A stretch of DNA of 64,000 nt, from assembly GCA_033002965.1 (NCBI GenBank), contig JAURVB010014807.1, positions 1-64,000 of the forward strand, in the 5' to 3' direction. Source of the stretch: Piper betle. Taxonomy: Eukaryota > Streptophyta > Magnoliopsida > Piperales > Piperaceae. Of this stretch, positions 1 through 12,860 are shown one piece after another; the stretch's first letter is position 1, and every line of letters begins with the position of its first letter. The notes beneath the pieces were generated by a model, which was given only the letters and a program-made list of their open reading frames with translations, was not told the DNA's origin and did no database searches. The position numbers and the translations under genes are program-made.

Positions 1-1110
1 TTTGTCATTAGGATTTTGGATTAGGGCCCGTTGCCACTTGCCAACACGAATGCATGAGGTGATGATGCCGACGTGTGCTTGTGATTCTGCTGTGTTTTGT
101 TTTGCTTTATTTAACTGGTTATGAAGTTCTTTGTCGCTTCGGCAAACCATGTTTTGAACTGCCATAAATTTTCACTCACACCACAACGCCCAGGGATAAT
201 TTTTTGCCAAGGGATTGCCTGATTCGGCCGTCTGCTGATGTCGTTATAGTAGGTATGCAAACCAAACAATAATTTTTAAAAAAGACTATAAGTTGGCGAA
301 TAAATTGTGGTCATCCCTGTTTGGCTTGAGCTTATATGTATTGTTTTTCAAAGCAAAGAATATTAATGGATTTTAAATATCTAGACAAGACGTGGCCCTA
401 TGAGCGACTTATACTAAGATAAACTATAATAATCTAATATCTAATTTCTTATGTATAAATTTTATATATTTTGATTTTCTTTAAAGAAACTTTTTATGTG
501 AGAATATAAATTATAATAATTTGATTTATGTTTGGTATTTTGATTGGTTAAATTTATTGCTAGAGCCCACCATTGAATTCCTAACAATTCTTGTGTAACA
601 GTCATTTTTTAATCTTGAATTAGGTTTTCCTCTTATTTTTGTAGAAATCAGTGTAAAATTTAAAAAGAATAAGAAGTTAATAGACAGGATTTCGACTTGT
701 AAAGGGAATACGTAGGTGTTTGCATGCGTCAATCAAATGTATAATAACGTGTTGTTGTTTGCATGTGTCAATCAAATATATAATAGCGTGTATCGATTAA
801 ATGCATTGCTTAATCCTATGTGTAGTTAATATATTCAGACTTTTAATCATTGAAAAAAATGGAAAATTAAACGAATGGGTTTGAAAGTTTCAACTTGTTT
901 TGTCTCAAACTTGTTTCTGTGGATGGCTTTGGGAAAGAAAATAAATAAATGGAAAAGACTAACTTGCCAATTGTCTCCTAGTTTGCCATAATGATCTTTT
1001 CAATTCAAGAGTCAAGCCATCTTTAACTGTTTACATGTTTATTATCATAGGACGGTAGGGTTGGCCAATTCGTAGCTGGGCAAGCCCAATTCACTACTTA
1101 AGAATCGATT
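1..1110. repeat. Arm of a large inverted repeat (partner 20430-22262)
   Basis: Read on the opposite strand, this segment matches 20430-22262 over most of its length. Examples are the stretch with 'gggcccgttgccacttgcc' near 25-45, the 'cctgattcggccgtctgctg' stretch near 217-237, and the 'gcatgcgtcaatcaaatgta' stretch near 722-741. The partner has two extra blocks: about 90 bp around 22110-22200 and a 621-bp TIR element at 20772-21392. The repeat runs off the left edge of the window. No coding region is convincing here; the short reading frames are not conserved in the partner arm. Confidence 0.75.
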
Positions 1111-1341
1111 TTTGTTTCGGCGAAATTTACTTTGAAATTTTTACTGGTGTTGCATTCCATTTACGTTGGATGTAAGCTTGCGTCAATGCGGGGTATGCAA
1201 AATAATACCTAACGGCTTAATCAAATTTGAATTTGCTCAATGTTCGCCTTTCATGGCCTTTTATATAAAATATAAAAGTAATAACTAGAATCAATGCGAC
1301 AGTGAAGACTTTACATGAATATCTAATAATTAGGTGTAGAA

Positions 1342-4300
1342 CACTAGTAGAAAATCCGTCATCAGCAACTAGAAATACGGTTGCTGAAGACATTAAATTC
1401 GGTCGCTGATAACATCTAGAGAGGGTTGCTGATGAAATGAGCCACATTTAGCTCCACCCGGGAGCGACGCCGGTGTCGATCATCTTGGGAATCGACGGTG
1501 GAGATGCACAGCGTCTCCACCGGCGTCGCTCCCAGGAAGAGCTAAAATTTTTTCTTAAATTTGTACCAGAATCAAATTCGGTCACAAAATAAGCAACCGG
1601 AAGAGCCCGTTTCAATTCGGTTTATAAATTATTGACCGCAATAGTGGTCGCAGCCTACTTGTGGATATTTTGTAGCCCGATTTGCAGTTGCAAATAAAGT
1701 TTCAAATTCATTTCTTGATTGATGTTTTTTGGTTGATAAATGTTTGCGATTAGGGATTGGTTGCAAATACTGCCACAAAACGGTCGCTTATTGGTTGTCA
1801 CCTAGTTGCGGAATAACCCGAAAATATTTATAATATTTGTTATTTTTTTAATTTACCTGTTTAATAATAAAAGATCATAAGTAAATAAATATGATGACAA
1901 AATTTATATACAAATATATAATAAAATTTAAATCTAAAATTTATTAAAATATACAATATCATACATAAAATATAAATCGAATGTATAATAAAAAGAAAAT
2001 CTTATATCTAGACCAAAGGAGGGGCGAGAGGATCACAAGGTGGCATGCCATGGTTATAATCAGAAGGGACACGACACTTATCTCTACACCAAGAAAACAT
2101 AAGAAGCATCTATTTGTCCATAGCATCATTAATGGAGTGGACAAGAGAGTTATCTCTGCTTTGAGCCTCATCCCTTAGTCGCCGGTCTCTCTTGTCAAGC
2201 AACTGAGTAAGCTGGCAGTTCCGTGCCTCAGCATCAGCCCTGATCTCCTCCCTCAACCTCATGATCTCTGCATCTCTATCCTGCTCACGTGTCTCTAAAT
2301 CCTTGAACTAGTGGAGGAAAGACTCATCCGACCGAGAAGTTTGACTCATCGTACCAGCATCCGACTCATCATCCTTGACATGATAATAAATGGATCCACG
2401 TGACTTAGGAGGAACATGATGCACTGTCGCCAATGCAATTCCTAATCCATAATACTGACCCATGTTTGGTTCTCCAACCACATATTGGTATGCCGCAAGG
2501 TTGACCGCCAATGGCTGGCTAGAAGGATTGGTAGCATATGTGAGCTCTATACGCTATTGGTACTTAGCTTGAAAAGATGATATTAATTAGTACAAATCAG
2601 TTAGCAGTTTTTAATATCGAAAACTTGCACAAAATGATAATATCATATGAGAGAACATAAAAAGAAGCTTGATATATTTGAAATTCGTTAATGAAACTAT
2701 TATAAAGTGTATAATTCTAAAGAAAATTTGGCAGTCTCCCTTGTAAATGGAACTTTTGGAAAATTTTACGCCTACAGAGTTAACATTTCATATTTCATAA
2801 TTTCATGATCTATATTTCACACAAACACCACACATTTACATAACAATTTCACATTCATCAAGCAATAAATATTTGGTCTTCACATGATCTCATTTTGTGC
2901 AAAACAAAAATAACATAGAAATTCTTCCAACCCATGTTTCTTCGTTACTTAAACTAGTGCAAACAACTAAATATTTGGCAAATAGTACAAAATATATAGA
3001 ATTACTATTTCAAAAAAATTAATTCCCGTTGAGCTTGAGAGGCCATAATGAATACATTTGAAGAGGCTAACATAATGTCATATTTAAATTTAACTAAACC
3101 ATGGGGATGTACAACTAATACACCTCTAGTTCTATCAAGCGAGTGGCACTTATATAATACAATTGTATCTTCACTGCAATGCAACTCATACACATTGAGG
3201 AGGATTCTAAAATAATTTGTTTCTTCTTCGGACTACACAAAACCTCTAACACAAATCCCACTATATGATATCCATGTAAGGTCATCATATATGTTGATTT
3301 GAAATTTATAACTATTTGTGTCGTTGGTCTTTCTCGTCAAGCAACTGGGTAAGCTGGCAATCCTGAGCCTCAGCATCCGCCCTCATCCTCATGATCTCTA
3401 CATGTCTATCATGCTCATGGGTCTCTAAATCCTCGAGCCAGTGGAGGAAAGACTCATCCAGCTGAGACGTTTGACTCATCGTACCATCACCAGACGCATC
3501 CTTGACATGATAATAAACGGATCCACGTGACTTGGGAGGCACGTGACATACTGTTGCCAATGCAATTCCTAATCCTTAATACTAATCCTTGTTTGGTTCT
3601 CTGATCACATATCGGTATGCCACAAGGTTGACCGCCAACGGCTAGCTAGAAGGATCAATAGCATATGTGAGCTCTATATGGTCTCGGTACATAGCCTGGA
3701 ACAATGATATTAATTAGTACAGATCATTTAGTAGTTTCTAAGATCGAAAACATGCACAAAATGATAATATCATATGAGAGAACATATAAAGAAGCTTGAT
3801 ATATTTAAAATTTGTTAATGAAATCATTATAAAGTGTATAATTTTAAGGAAAATTTCGCAGAGTCTCCCTTGTATATTAAACTTTTGGAAAATTTTACCC
3901 TTGTACAGAGTTGACATTTCAGATTTCATAATTTCATGATCTATATTTCACACAAACATCACACATTTATATCTCATTCATCAAGCAATAAATGTTTGGT
4001 CTTCACATGATCTCTTTTCCTGCAAAACAAAGATAAGATAGAAGTTCCTCCAACCCATGTTTTTCGTTACTGAAACTGATGCAAACAACTAAATATTTGG
4101 CAAATAGTACAAAAACGGGTGCAAACAACTATTGAACTCCTTATTGGCACATGCAACCTTTCCTTTGCGCATCCGGTGTGTGTGGTCAAACAAAATTGAC
4201 CACGAGACAAGGCCTTCCATTTGTTTCTACCGGATTGCGAAAGAACTAAAATAATTTATAACCTAATCAAATGTTCGACAAAATAATGAAGGAAAAGTAT

Positions 4301-5885
4301 TCATACCAAGCGTCTTTCATAGATCTCTAAACTAATAAATCCACAAACATGACAAGTAGTTCCACGGTCTTTCTCCATCATCCAATTTTTCTTCTTCTTA
4401 TCTGATAACTCCCAGAATCTATCAGTAGCCTGTGATCCCGGATGAGATGTTCGTAGATGTCTGATTGAATCTAAGCATGTCGACCTTCCTCCGGATGAGA
4501 TGTTTGTAGATGTCCGACTGAATCTAAGCATGTCGACCTTCCTCCACATGGTCTGTAAGGTCTATTGTGTCCATCATTCTGAGTGTTGCATCTCTCACTT
4601 TCTTCATCATCGCCTTATATAATTTGGGTGCTGCCTCAAAGAAGGTAGCTCGCACCCGTAGCTCATCATCCGACCTTCAAGTATATTTCGTCTGAAAATA
4701 AATTAAAGAACTTTACAGAGTATGTAATATGTTTTTACAAGTGTAAATGATGAAATTTGAATGTTCTTGTAATTTACCATCCTCTCTAGACCATATATCC
4801 CTGATATTAGGAGGCATGTCAGTCCACTTCGGATATGCTCCATAAAACTTGCCCCTAATTGTGATACAAATTTGTTTGGGCATACTCGGATCAAAAGTTT
4901 GTACAATTGACAATATAATTAAAACATATTCATTCCAGATTTGCATCAAAATTAAAATCACAATATTAGATTAAAAATATGAAAACATTACCACCACGTA
5001 ACCGAATGGAACAAGTCTTCCGAAGATAATGACGTGCTCAGCGCATGTGGTCTGTTCGGTCCTCGAGACTGTCGAGAATTACCTGCTTGGTCGGTGGCAT
5101 CTGCATGAGGCTCCTCTACATCATCACCTTGTGAAGGTGTAGGGGCATGCTCACCCTCGAGACCCTTGCCACAGGATCAAGATCCTGCTCCCACGCCGAA
5201 GTGTGAATTGACCACTAGCCATATCTACAACCCATATCTACACACCGAAGTGAGAATCACCCTGCTTCTTCGAACTACACACAACCTCTAACACAAACCC
5301 CACTGTATGATATCCATGTAAGGTCGGTATATATGTTGATTCAAAATTTATAATTATTTGTGTAATATCTTTTAAAATGTCTAACATTTCGAGATAAACC
5401 ACAAAAATAGGTGCAAATACAATTATCAATGTGAAATCCATTATTTGCATAAACCAATAAGTAAGAAATAACGTTTTTAATAATAAAGTTTTACAAATCA
5501 TATGAAAATTGTCTTAATACACTCTTAAATTACTTACATAATTGTGTAACCATCTTACAAAAGCATAATCTCTATATTTTAATAAATATTTGTCAGAGAT
5601 GTTCATATGTTGATGTCTGACATTTGCATCAAATAATCTTCAATATAAAATAAAAAACATGTTGAACCCTCCGGATACGCCTTGTTTGATACTTTTCTTT
5701 TTAAATATTGAATAAATCTTTCAAAAGGATACATCCATCTATAATGAGGTGACCCAAATACGCAAACCTCGAAAGCTAACTGAATAGGTAGATGCTTCAT
5801 CAAATCAAAAAGCTCAGCGGTAGAATTTTCTTTAACTTGCAAAGTATTAGCGGGATGCCCTCTTCTAATTACTCACAATATTCAA
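1342..5885 (-). mobile_element. Decayed CACTA (En/Spm) transposon fragment
   Basis: The outer end at 1342 reads CACTAGTAGAAAATC, the typical CACTA terminus, followed by subterminal motifs of the type (t/g)GCTGAT. Minus-strand translations match CACTA proteins in pieces. At 5603-5842 is a DUF4218-like piece (HLPIQLAFE, YRWMYPFERF, NKAYPEGS). At 4713-4961 is a transposase-associated piece (KQICITIRGKFYGAYPKW). At 3005-3193 is a DUF4216-like piece (VVHPHGLVKFK, ASQAQRE). At 3312-3560 and about 2180-2511 are two copies of the Ptta/En/Spm C-terminal part (SRGSxYYHVKD, DESFLHW, CQLTQLLD). Segment 2190-2960 is a direct duplicate of 3320-4110, and a 53-bp unit is doubled at about 4436-4548. Many stops and frameshifts break the coding parts. 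The right-hand terminus is missing, because the element stops where the PhzF-derived duplication begins. Confidence 0.8.
1450..1545. repeat. GC-rich stem-loop inside the CACTA end
   Basis: A perfect 16-bp inverted repeat (1460-1475 with 1518-1533) has outer arms that stay largely complementary to about 1450 and 1545. A smaller inner hairpin (GGTGGAGA with TCTCCACC) lies in the loop. The stem is far more GC-rich than its surroundings. It sits just inside the CACTA terminus and is probably part of its subterminal structure. Confidence 0.7.
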
Positions 5886-5889
5886 CCAC

Positions 5890-8755
5890 TAACTATAAAT
5901 ATTTACTTTTTTATTTATCTATAAAAATTTTAAATGGTACGACCCTCTAAACTGATCCAAATGAAAATTACTATAACTCGTACAAAGCTAGAAGCTACAA
6001 GAGTTGTACCTCATACAAGGCTCTTACAACAACAACAACCACTTCCAATGGATACCTCCCTTTGGTGCTGAGATTTTGGTATAATATATCTTGTAGTGCG
6101 CAAAATATATATCTATTTTTTCATAATGCGCATGGGGATATAAATTGTTCCATGGAGATAATACGAATTACTGTTTGAACTACATATCGTCCCATCTTAA
6201 CAAGCAACATTAACCCAACAGAGAACGTGTCGTGACAATAACAGCTTTGCCTCTGATGAGCACCCGTTGTGTTTCAACGTCCAGGTGAAGATCTAGAATT
6301 CCACCTCTTGATGATGCCCGGTAGAAAAAATAAGTTATGCATAGATTGTCTGTATAAATACATAGATAGATAGATGAATAAATAAATAAAAAGATACATA
6401 GACAAATATATAGATCACAGATATGGTATGCTATAAGTAACATTTTCTCAGCTTTTTGACATATAATTAGATAATTATTAGATAGATAGCTAGATAAATA
6501 AATAAATAAGATAAATAAACAAATAGAAGGACCTGGTATGCAATAAAATCACATTTTCCAAGCTTTTTGTTCCAATAGTTTACTAATGCACAATCACATT
6601 TTCCATTTTTGATAATATTGTTTGATTAATCTCATATCAACTTCAAGGGTAACTGGTGACTTGCATTTAAGTTAATGAGAAAGCTTTATTCTTTGAACTA
6701 TCTTTTAAATTAAGAGAAGTCCGTACAATCTGTTTCAAATCCTTTTGAAAGGCCATAGGGCTAAACAAATACTAAGGATTTGATTTAATTATTTTTACTA
6801 CGTGAAATAGAAAACTTATTCTAACTTTTAATAACTACCACAAAATCACTAGACAACCAATTCCATCCTTGGGAAACATGTTAACCTTGCGTTAGACTAT
6901 CAATTTCATCCTTTGGAAACATCATTAACCCAGCTCTAGTATATAATAGCACAATACAATGAGATGCTGATATTGTACATTTCATTGATTTCATTGATGA
7001 CTGTGAGTATGTTTGTTTCAATTTGTTATCAAAGGATTGCCCAACTATTTAACCTTTTTTCTTTAATGCGTGTAATTTATCACCAAGAGATTCATTTTAA
7101 GGTCAATTCAATACACGAATTCAAATTCTTCCCATCCAAATCTTATTATAAACCATATATTTTAAGTTATATGTATGGTTTTCTTTCTAATAGTTCATTG
7201 TCAGTAAAGAATAAATTAGATTATATATAACAATTTGGAATATCCATCTCTTAAAGATTCAAATATAGATTTAAAGTATCAATTTCTTCATAAAGATTAA
7301 GGTACTCTTTTACTTTTAATTTATTTTCTTAAATATTTAATACGATGTTGATCTTATCAATTCTAACAGATCCGTGATGTAAGATCAGAACAATATTTTT
7401 ATTACAACTTTGCAATTATAAAGTTGACTTGAGGGTCTTTCCTTAGGATTGTCCTCCACTCAACTGCTATAACACACAAGCTATCATTTCAAGTTAGTAA
7501 TGATATGTCTCGTATATATGGTATGGAGTTCAGATTGTAGCTTGATGAATCAAAGCAACAAAATTAGTTTATGCAATTATTTTGTCTTAACTCTTAGTAG
7601 ACTGAGTGTGATTTGTTATCCTTCTTTATTTCTTATATCTTAATACTGCTTCAGAGGAGGCAATGCGATCACTTGCATATGTTTGCTGCATAAAAATAAA
7701 CATGTACCTTCCATGATCATAGATTTTCTTTCTTCAACCCCGAGTGGGAGCTTGACAAAGAAACCGAGCCAAAGCACATACATACATCGTTGTAACTCTG
7801 ATACAAATTATTATCCCCATTCTACCGTCCATCTTATCAAGTGAGGCACAACGTGGAGGAATTAAAATTATACCAACAGAGAACCTGTCATAACAGTCAC
7901 AGCTTCACCTCTCACTAGCACCGCTGTGTTTCCACATCCAGATGAAGATCAAGAACTCCACCTCTTGATGATGCCTGGTACAAAAAATAAGTTCATGCAA
8001 AGATGGTAAAGAAGAAAGGGGAAAGAAGATAAAACACACATTACAGAGATATATATACCTGGTAAGCAATAAAATCAGATTTTCCAAGCTTTTTGCTCCA
8101 ATAGTTCACCAATGCACAATGAGCAGTCCCGCAGACAGGATCCTGGAAGGCGTTAGCTATGTAAGCACTGCATAATATAATGTTCAGGTGTATGCCTTGC
8201 TTTTCATGTTGCTCACTTTTGTAATGCTTTTAAGCAATTATAACATCTAAGATGCTAAGTGGCTATATGATAACTAAGAAAACCAACGGCGCGCTGAAGC
8301 AAACTGCAGTTATGGTGATAACATTCTTGGCCTTAAATCGAGAGAAATAGCACATTAGAATCTACATTCCTTATCAGCAATGGAGAGAAATGCTACAGTA
8401 GGATCCATATCCCCACCACATCTCATACACTCATTTTCCCCATTTAACATGATACCAAAAGGTTGTTAGGGAAATAGACCTTAAACTAGGATCTATGCAA
8501 ATACAAATAGCCAAATTTTTTATAGTCGGATGCCCTTCTTGACACTAACCCTTTTTTATTTAGGCTTCGAACGGGCAACGAGTGAGCATTAGCAGAATTC
8601 CCCAATAAGGTCATCTAATTTAAATATAAGTCCACTAATTGCAAGTAGTGCTCATTCACATGGTAGAAAAGACTAATGAAAATCTTATTAAAAAACCGAA
8701 ACTAAGCAACTTCGTAATTAGAAAGCAATTAATGCCACCAATGAATTTTTTGACG
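5890..8755 (-). pseudogene. Truncated duplicate of the 3' half of the PhzF-like gene
   Basis: This block is a copy of about 47240-50190 and carries both terminal exon pairs of the PhzF-like gene, but none of exons 1-4. The distal last-exon copy at 6210-6317 keeps its 108-nt length and reads SRGGILDLHLDVETQRVLI, but its acceptor AG has become GG (rc of 'gcccgg' at 6316-6321). Its partner exon near 6535-6585 has lost the end that encodes the DPVCG motif. The proximal last exon near 7872-7978 has lost one base, so the frame breaks (agcaccgctg here, agcactcgctg in the intact gene). The penultimate exon at about 8060-8143 looks intact. Beyond 8755 similarity stops, next to an unrelated DUF295 pseudogene. 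With no promoter or 5' exons, it cannot give the PhzF-like protein. Confidence 0.85.
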
Positions 8756-9000
8756 AGCTCGGCTCGACCCATAATACATTAAAGCTCGCCAACTACTCAA
8801 AAAGCTCATTTAGTAAAAATTATAATGAATTTTCCATGTGTTTATAAATAATTATTAAAAATAAGTAAAGAATATTTTAAACCTCAGATAAAAAAATAAA
8901 AATTGGACTCACTAATTAATCAAGGTCACGTACATGAGAATGCACCCACTTCTGACCGTTGATATTGGGGTGAGTGGGTCCTCGTGTGCGTCCTAGGGTA

Positions 9001-10047
9001 TCAAAATGATGGTAGCAGGTTCGGACTGAATGTAACGCTTTGAGGACGATAGAAGGGATGGTCGGCCAAATATTTGAAGCCCAGGTGGAACGAATGGTAT
9101 TTACCATCTTCCAAGCTATAGAAGATCATGTCTTCCCTTCCCCAAACTACTGGGATCCTCCCAAAGTTGAAATATACGAAGTTCTTTTTGAAGCAAGATG
9201 TGGGGGGAACAGGTGACAAAGCAGTCGATTTACCGTTACCCAGAAACAAGCAACAATCGCCCAAGTCCTTCCCTTGCTTGCACCAATCTCCTCCCATTCT
9301 CTACTTTAAACACTCTCCCATCGGATATGGCGGCGGCCTCGGGACTTGGCATTGCAATTCTATAAGGTCACCATCGACGTCTTCCACCAAAACAACGAAC
9401 ATGGCGGCGTCCTCGGGACATGAGTGTGGTCTTCCACCAAATAGCATAGTTTGGTATCGTCAATCCGTAGGAGGCTGTCATGGATTAACGGCGGCAACAA
9501 TGAGATTCTCCACATGCACGGGCTTGGTATTGGTGGTTTTGTTCTTGTTGGGTTTATCCTACATCGGTTGTGAATGATATTGGTGACTTGTATATAGGAT
9601 AATAGGAAAGCTTTCTTCCTTGAATTAATTATTGAATTAAAAAGGCCTGTGACAATATTACAAGTCTCTTTTAAGGCCTAAAGAATAGAGCTTGGTTAGG
9701 GGCTGAAAGGGCCCAAGAGTTCTTGATCTCCCAAACGTTGACCATGGCAATGTTGTTGTAGGTTATAGTATACAAGCGACCATTGTGGTGTGCTATGTTG
9801 GAAGTCCAAAGGACATTTCTCTTCACCACCATCCACGCCTGGTCACGACCGGGTTCTCTTCACCACCATCCACGCCTGGTCGCGACCGGGTGCCACCAAG
9901 GCAAGCGTAGTTACAGTGCTCGTACTTCTCATCGACGGGACTATCGCTGCTACAGCTTCCGACAATTATCACCTTGCCTATGACATAGTCGCAAAACATG
10001 GTTCTGTACTTGTGTACTGCTACATGCAAGAATAAAGAAGTTGACAA
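9001..10047 (-). pseudogene. KIB/DUF295 F-box-family pseudogene
   Basis: Minus-strand fragments match the C-terminal beta-propeller part of the intact DUF295 gene at 22613-24946. At 9001-9297 the reading includes KDLGDCCLFLGNG, ALSPVPP, NFVYFNFG and FYSLEDGKY. Near 9660-9800 it reads NGRLYTITYNNIAMVNVW. Near 9817-9910 it reads PGRDQAWMVVKR twice, and near 9990 KVIIVGS. The F-box half is missing. A 37-bp tandem duplication (9817-9853 and 9854-9890) shifts the frame, a stop follows the first PGRD copy, and another frameshift lies near 9300. Related copies of this family are often numerous and short-lived in plants, so loss of function here is unsurprising. Confidence 0.8.
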
Positions 10048-10050
10048 ATA

Positions 10051-10915
10051 TTAATGATATGTCTACACTAAAAAATCTAATTCAACTAGAATTGGATGTA
10101 AAGAAGGTAATCATCCTGCAATTTCCGAGCAGGCACTTGTAAAATTTTATTAAAAATATATATAAATAATATTTGGAATTAAAATAAAAAAGTAAATAAT
10201 GACCCGTGCCATCAATTTATTTAGTATATTTATCTTGTAGGCCGTTTTTCATCCATGCAATCATGTACTTTATCAATTTTGTTTAATGACTTATATTATA
10301 TCTAGGTAACGTGCTTCAAAATTTTTTTATTTTTAATATCTATAACTATAAAAGGTGAAATGATTTTTTCCCTGATCTACCCCCTTTTTAGAATTTTAAA
10401 CCAATAGGGATTTTTTTCCTTTTGTTTTTATCACGTTTTAGTCTCTCTCGTGTTGTGGTTGATTTTGGCCCCACATAGGCCTTTTGATACTTAATTAATT
10501 CAAAATTATATTATTATTTATTATCAAGAAAGCATTGGAGTATAATTTTACCTAAATTAAGAATTGAAAAGGTTAATTTATTTTAATATATTCATAATTT
10601 CCTTAAAATGTACTTTATTATTATTATTATTATTTATTATAAGGAAAGCGTTGGAGTATAATTCTTCCTAAATTAGGAATTAAAAATGTTAATATATTTT
10701 ATTATATTCATAATTATACTATCAAATTAAATTTTGTTACTTAACATTATACACCTAAATTAGGTTATTATTATTTTAATATATTTATTTACATATTATT
10801 ATTTATTATTGAAAATTTTATATATTAATCAAATTTAAAATCATTAAAAATAAATTATTGTAAGTTTTTAAAATTTATATTAATTTTAAAATAAATTTAA
10901 TAACTTTTTTTGTTA
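10051..10915. other. AT-rich spacer with a tandem duplication
   Basis: I see no gene here. A unit of roughly 100-113 bp occurs twice in tandem (about 10505-10605 and 10618-10715), both holding 'gcattggagtataatt'-like text with a few changes. The rest is low-complexity AT-rich DNA with ATT runs. Confidence 0.6.
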
Positions 10916-12860
10916 AATATAAATGTTCGGGCGCGGGATCGTCCGCCCCCTCGAATCGGTTCTTTTGTGTGATTCGAGGTTTAAAGGTTCGGTGGGACCG
11001 AGGCACCCTTGCCACGCAAAGAGATAATGCGATGGAAATAGAAAATATTACAAACACATGAAATGACACGCAGGGAATTTTTTACGTGGTTCCTTAGGGT
11101 TTAATCCCTAAGTCAATCCACGGCAAGAATGTGCTCACAATCCACTAATTTTCCTTCGATTTTTACACATTACACATCGTAGTGGAATTTTGCCACTTTT
11201 TTTACTCCAATGCCAATATTTATCCCCTTCTGCTCTTTAAATCCTTAAAATGACCCCACCAATGTGTCCAGAGCGTCTAAAAATGGTGGGGTAGCAAGTT
11301 TCGGCTCAATCCAAGATTTATAATGCCTTCAAATTATTTTGGAACATTAATACACTGAACCGGGCCGTTCCGAGTTGGTTTAAACCAAATAAATACTGGA
11401 CCGGACCGGATAGCGTGCGCAGGCTGTCTTTCCTTTATGCGTACGCCAATGTACTTGTGGTACACGGTGCGCCAACTCGAATCCGGGTCACAGGGCGGGT
11501 CTTGGACACGATCACGGGTCCGGGTCTGTTCGCGAGTCTAACAATTCGTGGGGCAGATGGATCTGACACGGACCTGGCAGGAAAGCGGCTCGGTCAGAGG
11601 TAAACGGGCACGACAGACCCGCTTACAGGGTGACGCGGCGGCGCTTTTGGGACCCCGGCGGCGGCTTTTCCGGCAGCTGAATGGTGGCGGAGTTCACCCA
11701 AAACTGTAGATCTCAGAATGTTGAAGGTCTTGGCGGTGGTCCGACAGTCAGCGGCGGCTCCCATCGGTCAGTCGGATGCCGGAAAGCTAGACACCTTTGT
11801 GCACTTTTGTGCTACGCTGCTCCGATCGGTCACTTCTCAATTTTTTCCGGCGACCTCAGTGACGAACTCCGGCGGTTCTCGGCTTGGGCTTGTAGATAAC
11901 TTCTCCACCTTCACTTGATATCAAAGGAAGGTCTGGGAACGACCGGTGCCGATCGAAAAACGGCCGCGAAATCAGCTCTCCGCGAATGTTTCCGCTCTGT
12001 TTTCTGCTTTTTCCTCTGGTCGGATGGGTCTCTTCCTGGCTTTTCTCCGGCGACTGCAATGGCGAACACCGGGAAGCTCACTTTGGGTTCGTAAACTACT
12101 CCTCCTTTTTCACTTTGGTCACCACTTTGGGGCCGGTAACTACCGGAGGTGGTCGGAAAACCGCGGTGAAATCTGGCTTTTGGTGCTGTTACTGCTCTAT
12201 TTTCGGACTGCTGAGATGGGTTACTTCGTGGCAAAATTCTGGCGACGGTGGTCTTCTCCGATGGTCGGCGGTAGTGCAGTGATGGGCGGCTTCCTCTTCG
12301 GCAACAAGCGGCGGTAGCAAAGCAGTAATCTTTTATGGCAACAGGCTACGTTCCATGGTAATCAGCAATGCAAGGGGTAGCGGCTTCTTCCTTGGACGCA
12401 CGGCAGCAACCCTCCTCTGAAAAACAATCAGCTTCACAACGGCGGCGGGAACCTGATAGTGGGACTCCTAGTCAGCACAGCGGCAGCGCTTGAGGAACTC
12501 CTTCGAGTCGACGGCTTGGCTGATGGTTGTTGATCCGACAAACTCCAAAGCAGCAAGGCTCTGGCGTCTTCTTCTTGGTCGCTCAAAACAGATCAATGAC
12601 GGGCTTCAACTACAAAGGGGTGAAATGCTTTAGTATCCACGGCGACAAGGAATAAAGCAGCAACTCCCAACGGGATAGCAGACGTCCTCTTCGTCCAAGC
12701 TTTTGTTGTCCGCTTTGGGAGGCGATAACTTCTATAAAATAAACTTCACTAAGTACTTCTTTTCCTTTCCTTCTTTTCTCCTCTGCAGTAACAACTTTCA
12801 CTTTGGACTCCTCAGGCGAAAATCTTAACAGGGTGGTGTCAGTGAGCACTTCAAAGTTGG
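10916..12860. other. GC-rich non-coding segment, probably retroelement-derived
   Basis: This stretch is clearly richer in GC than its flanks. Near 11065-11120 it holds text like that found near plant copia LTRs (acgtggttccttagggtt, then 'aatccacggcaagaatgtgc'). Reading frames up to about 120 codons exist on both strands, but they overlap each other, are rich in R, S and G, and match no family I recognise. I take it as a retroelement LTR or leader region, without firm boundaries. Confidence 0.35.

Noticed and set aside
6964..7230. 88-codon plus-strand frame also present at 48401-48667
   Set aside because: It lies between PhzF exon copies, on the opposite strand, and is conserved only because the whole block was duplicated recently. 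The composition is that of AT-rich intron.
10916..12330. Possible protein-coding gene in the GC-rich block
   Set aside because: No family match, overlapping frames on both strands, and LTR-like text near the left end.
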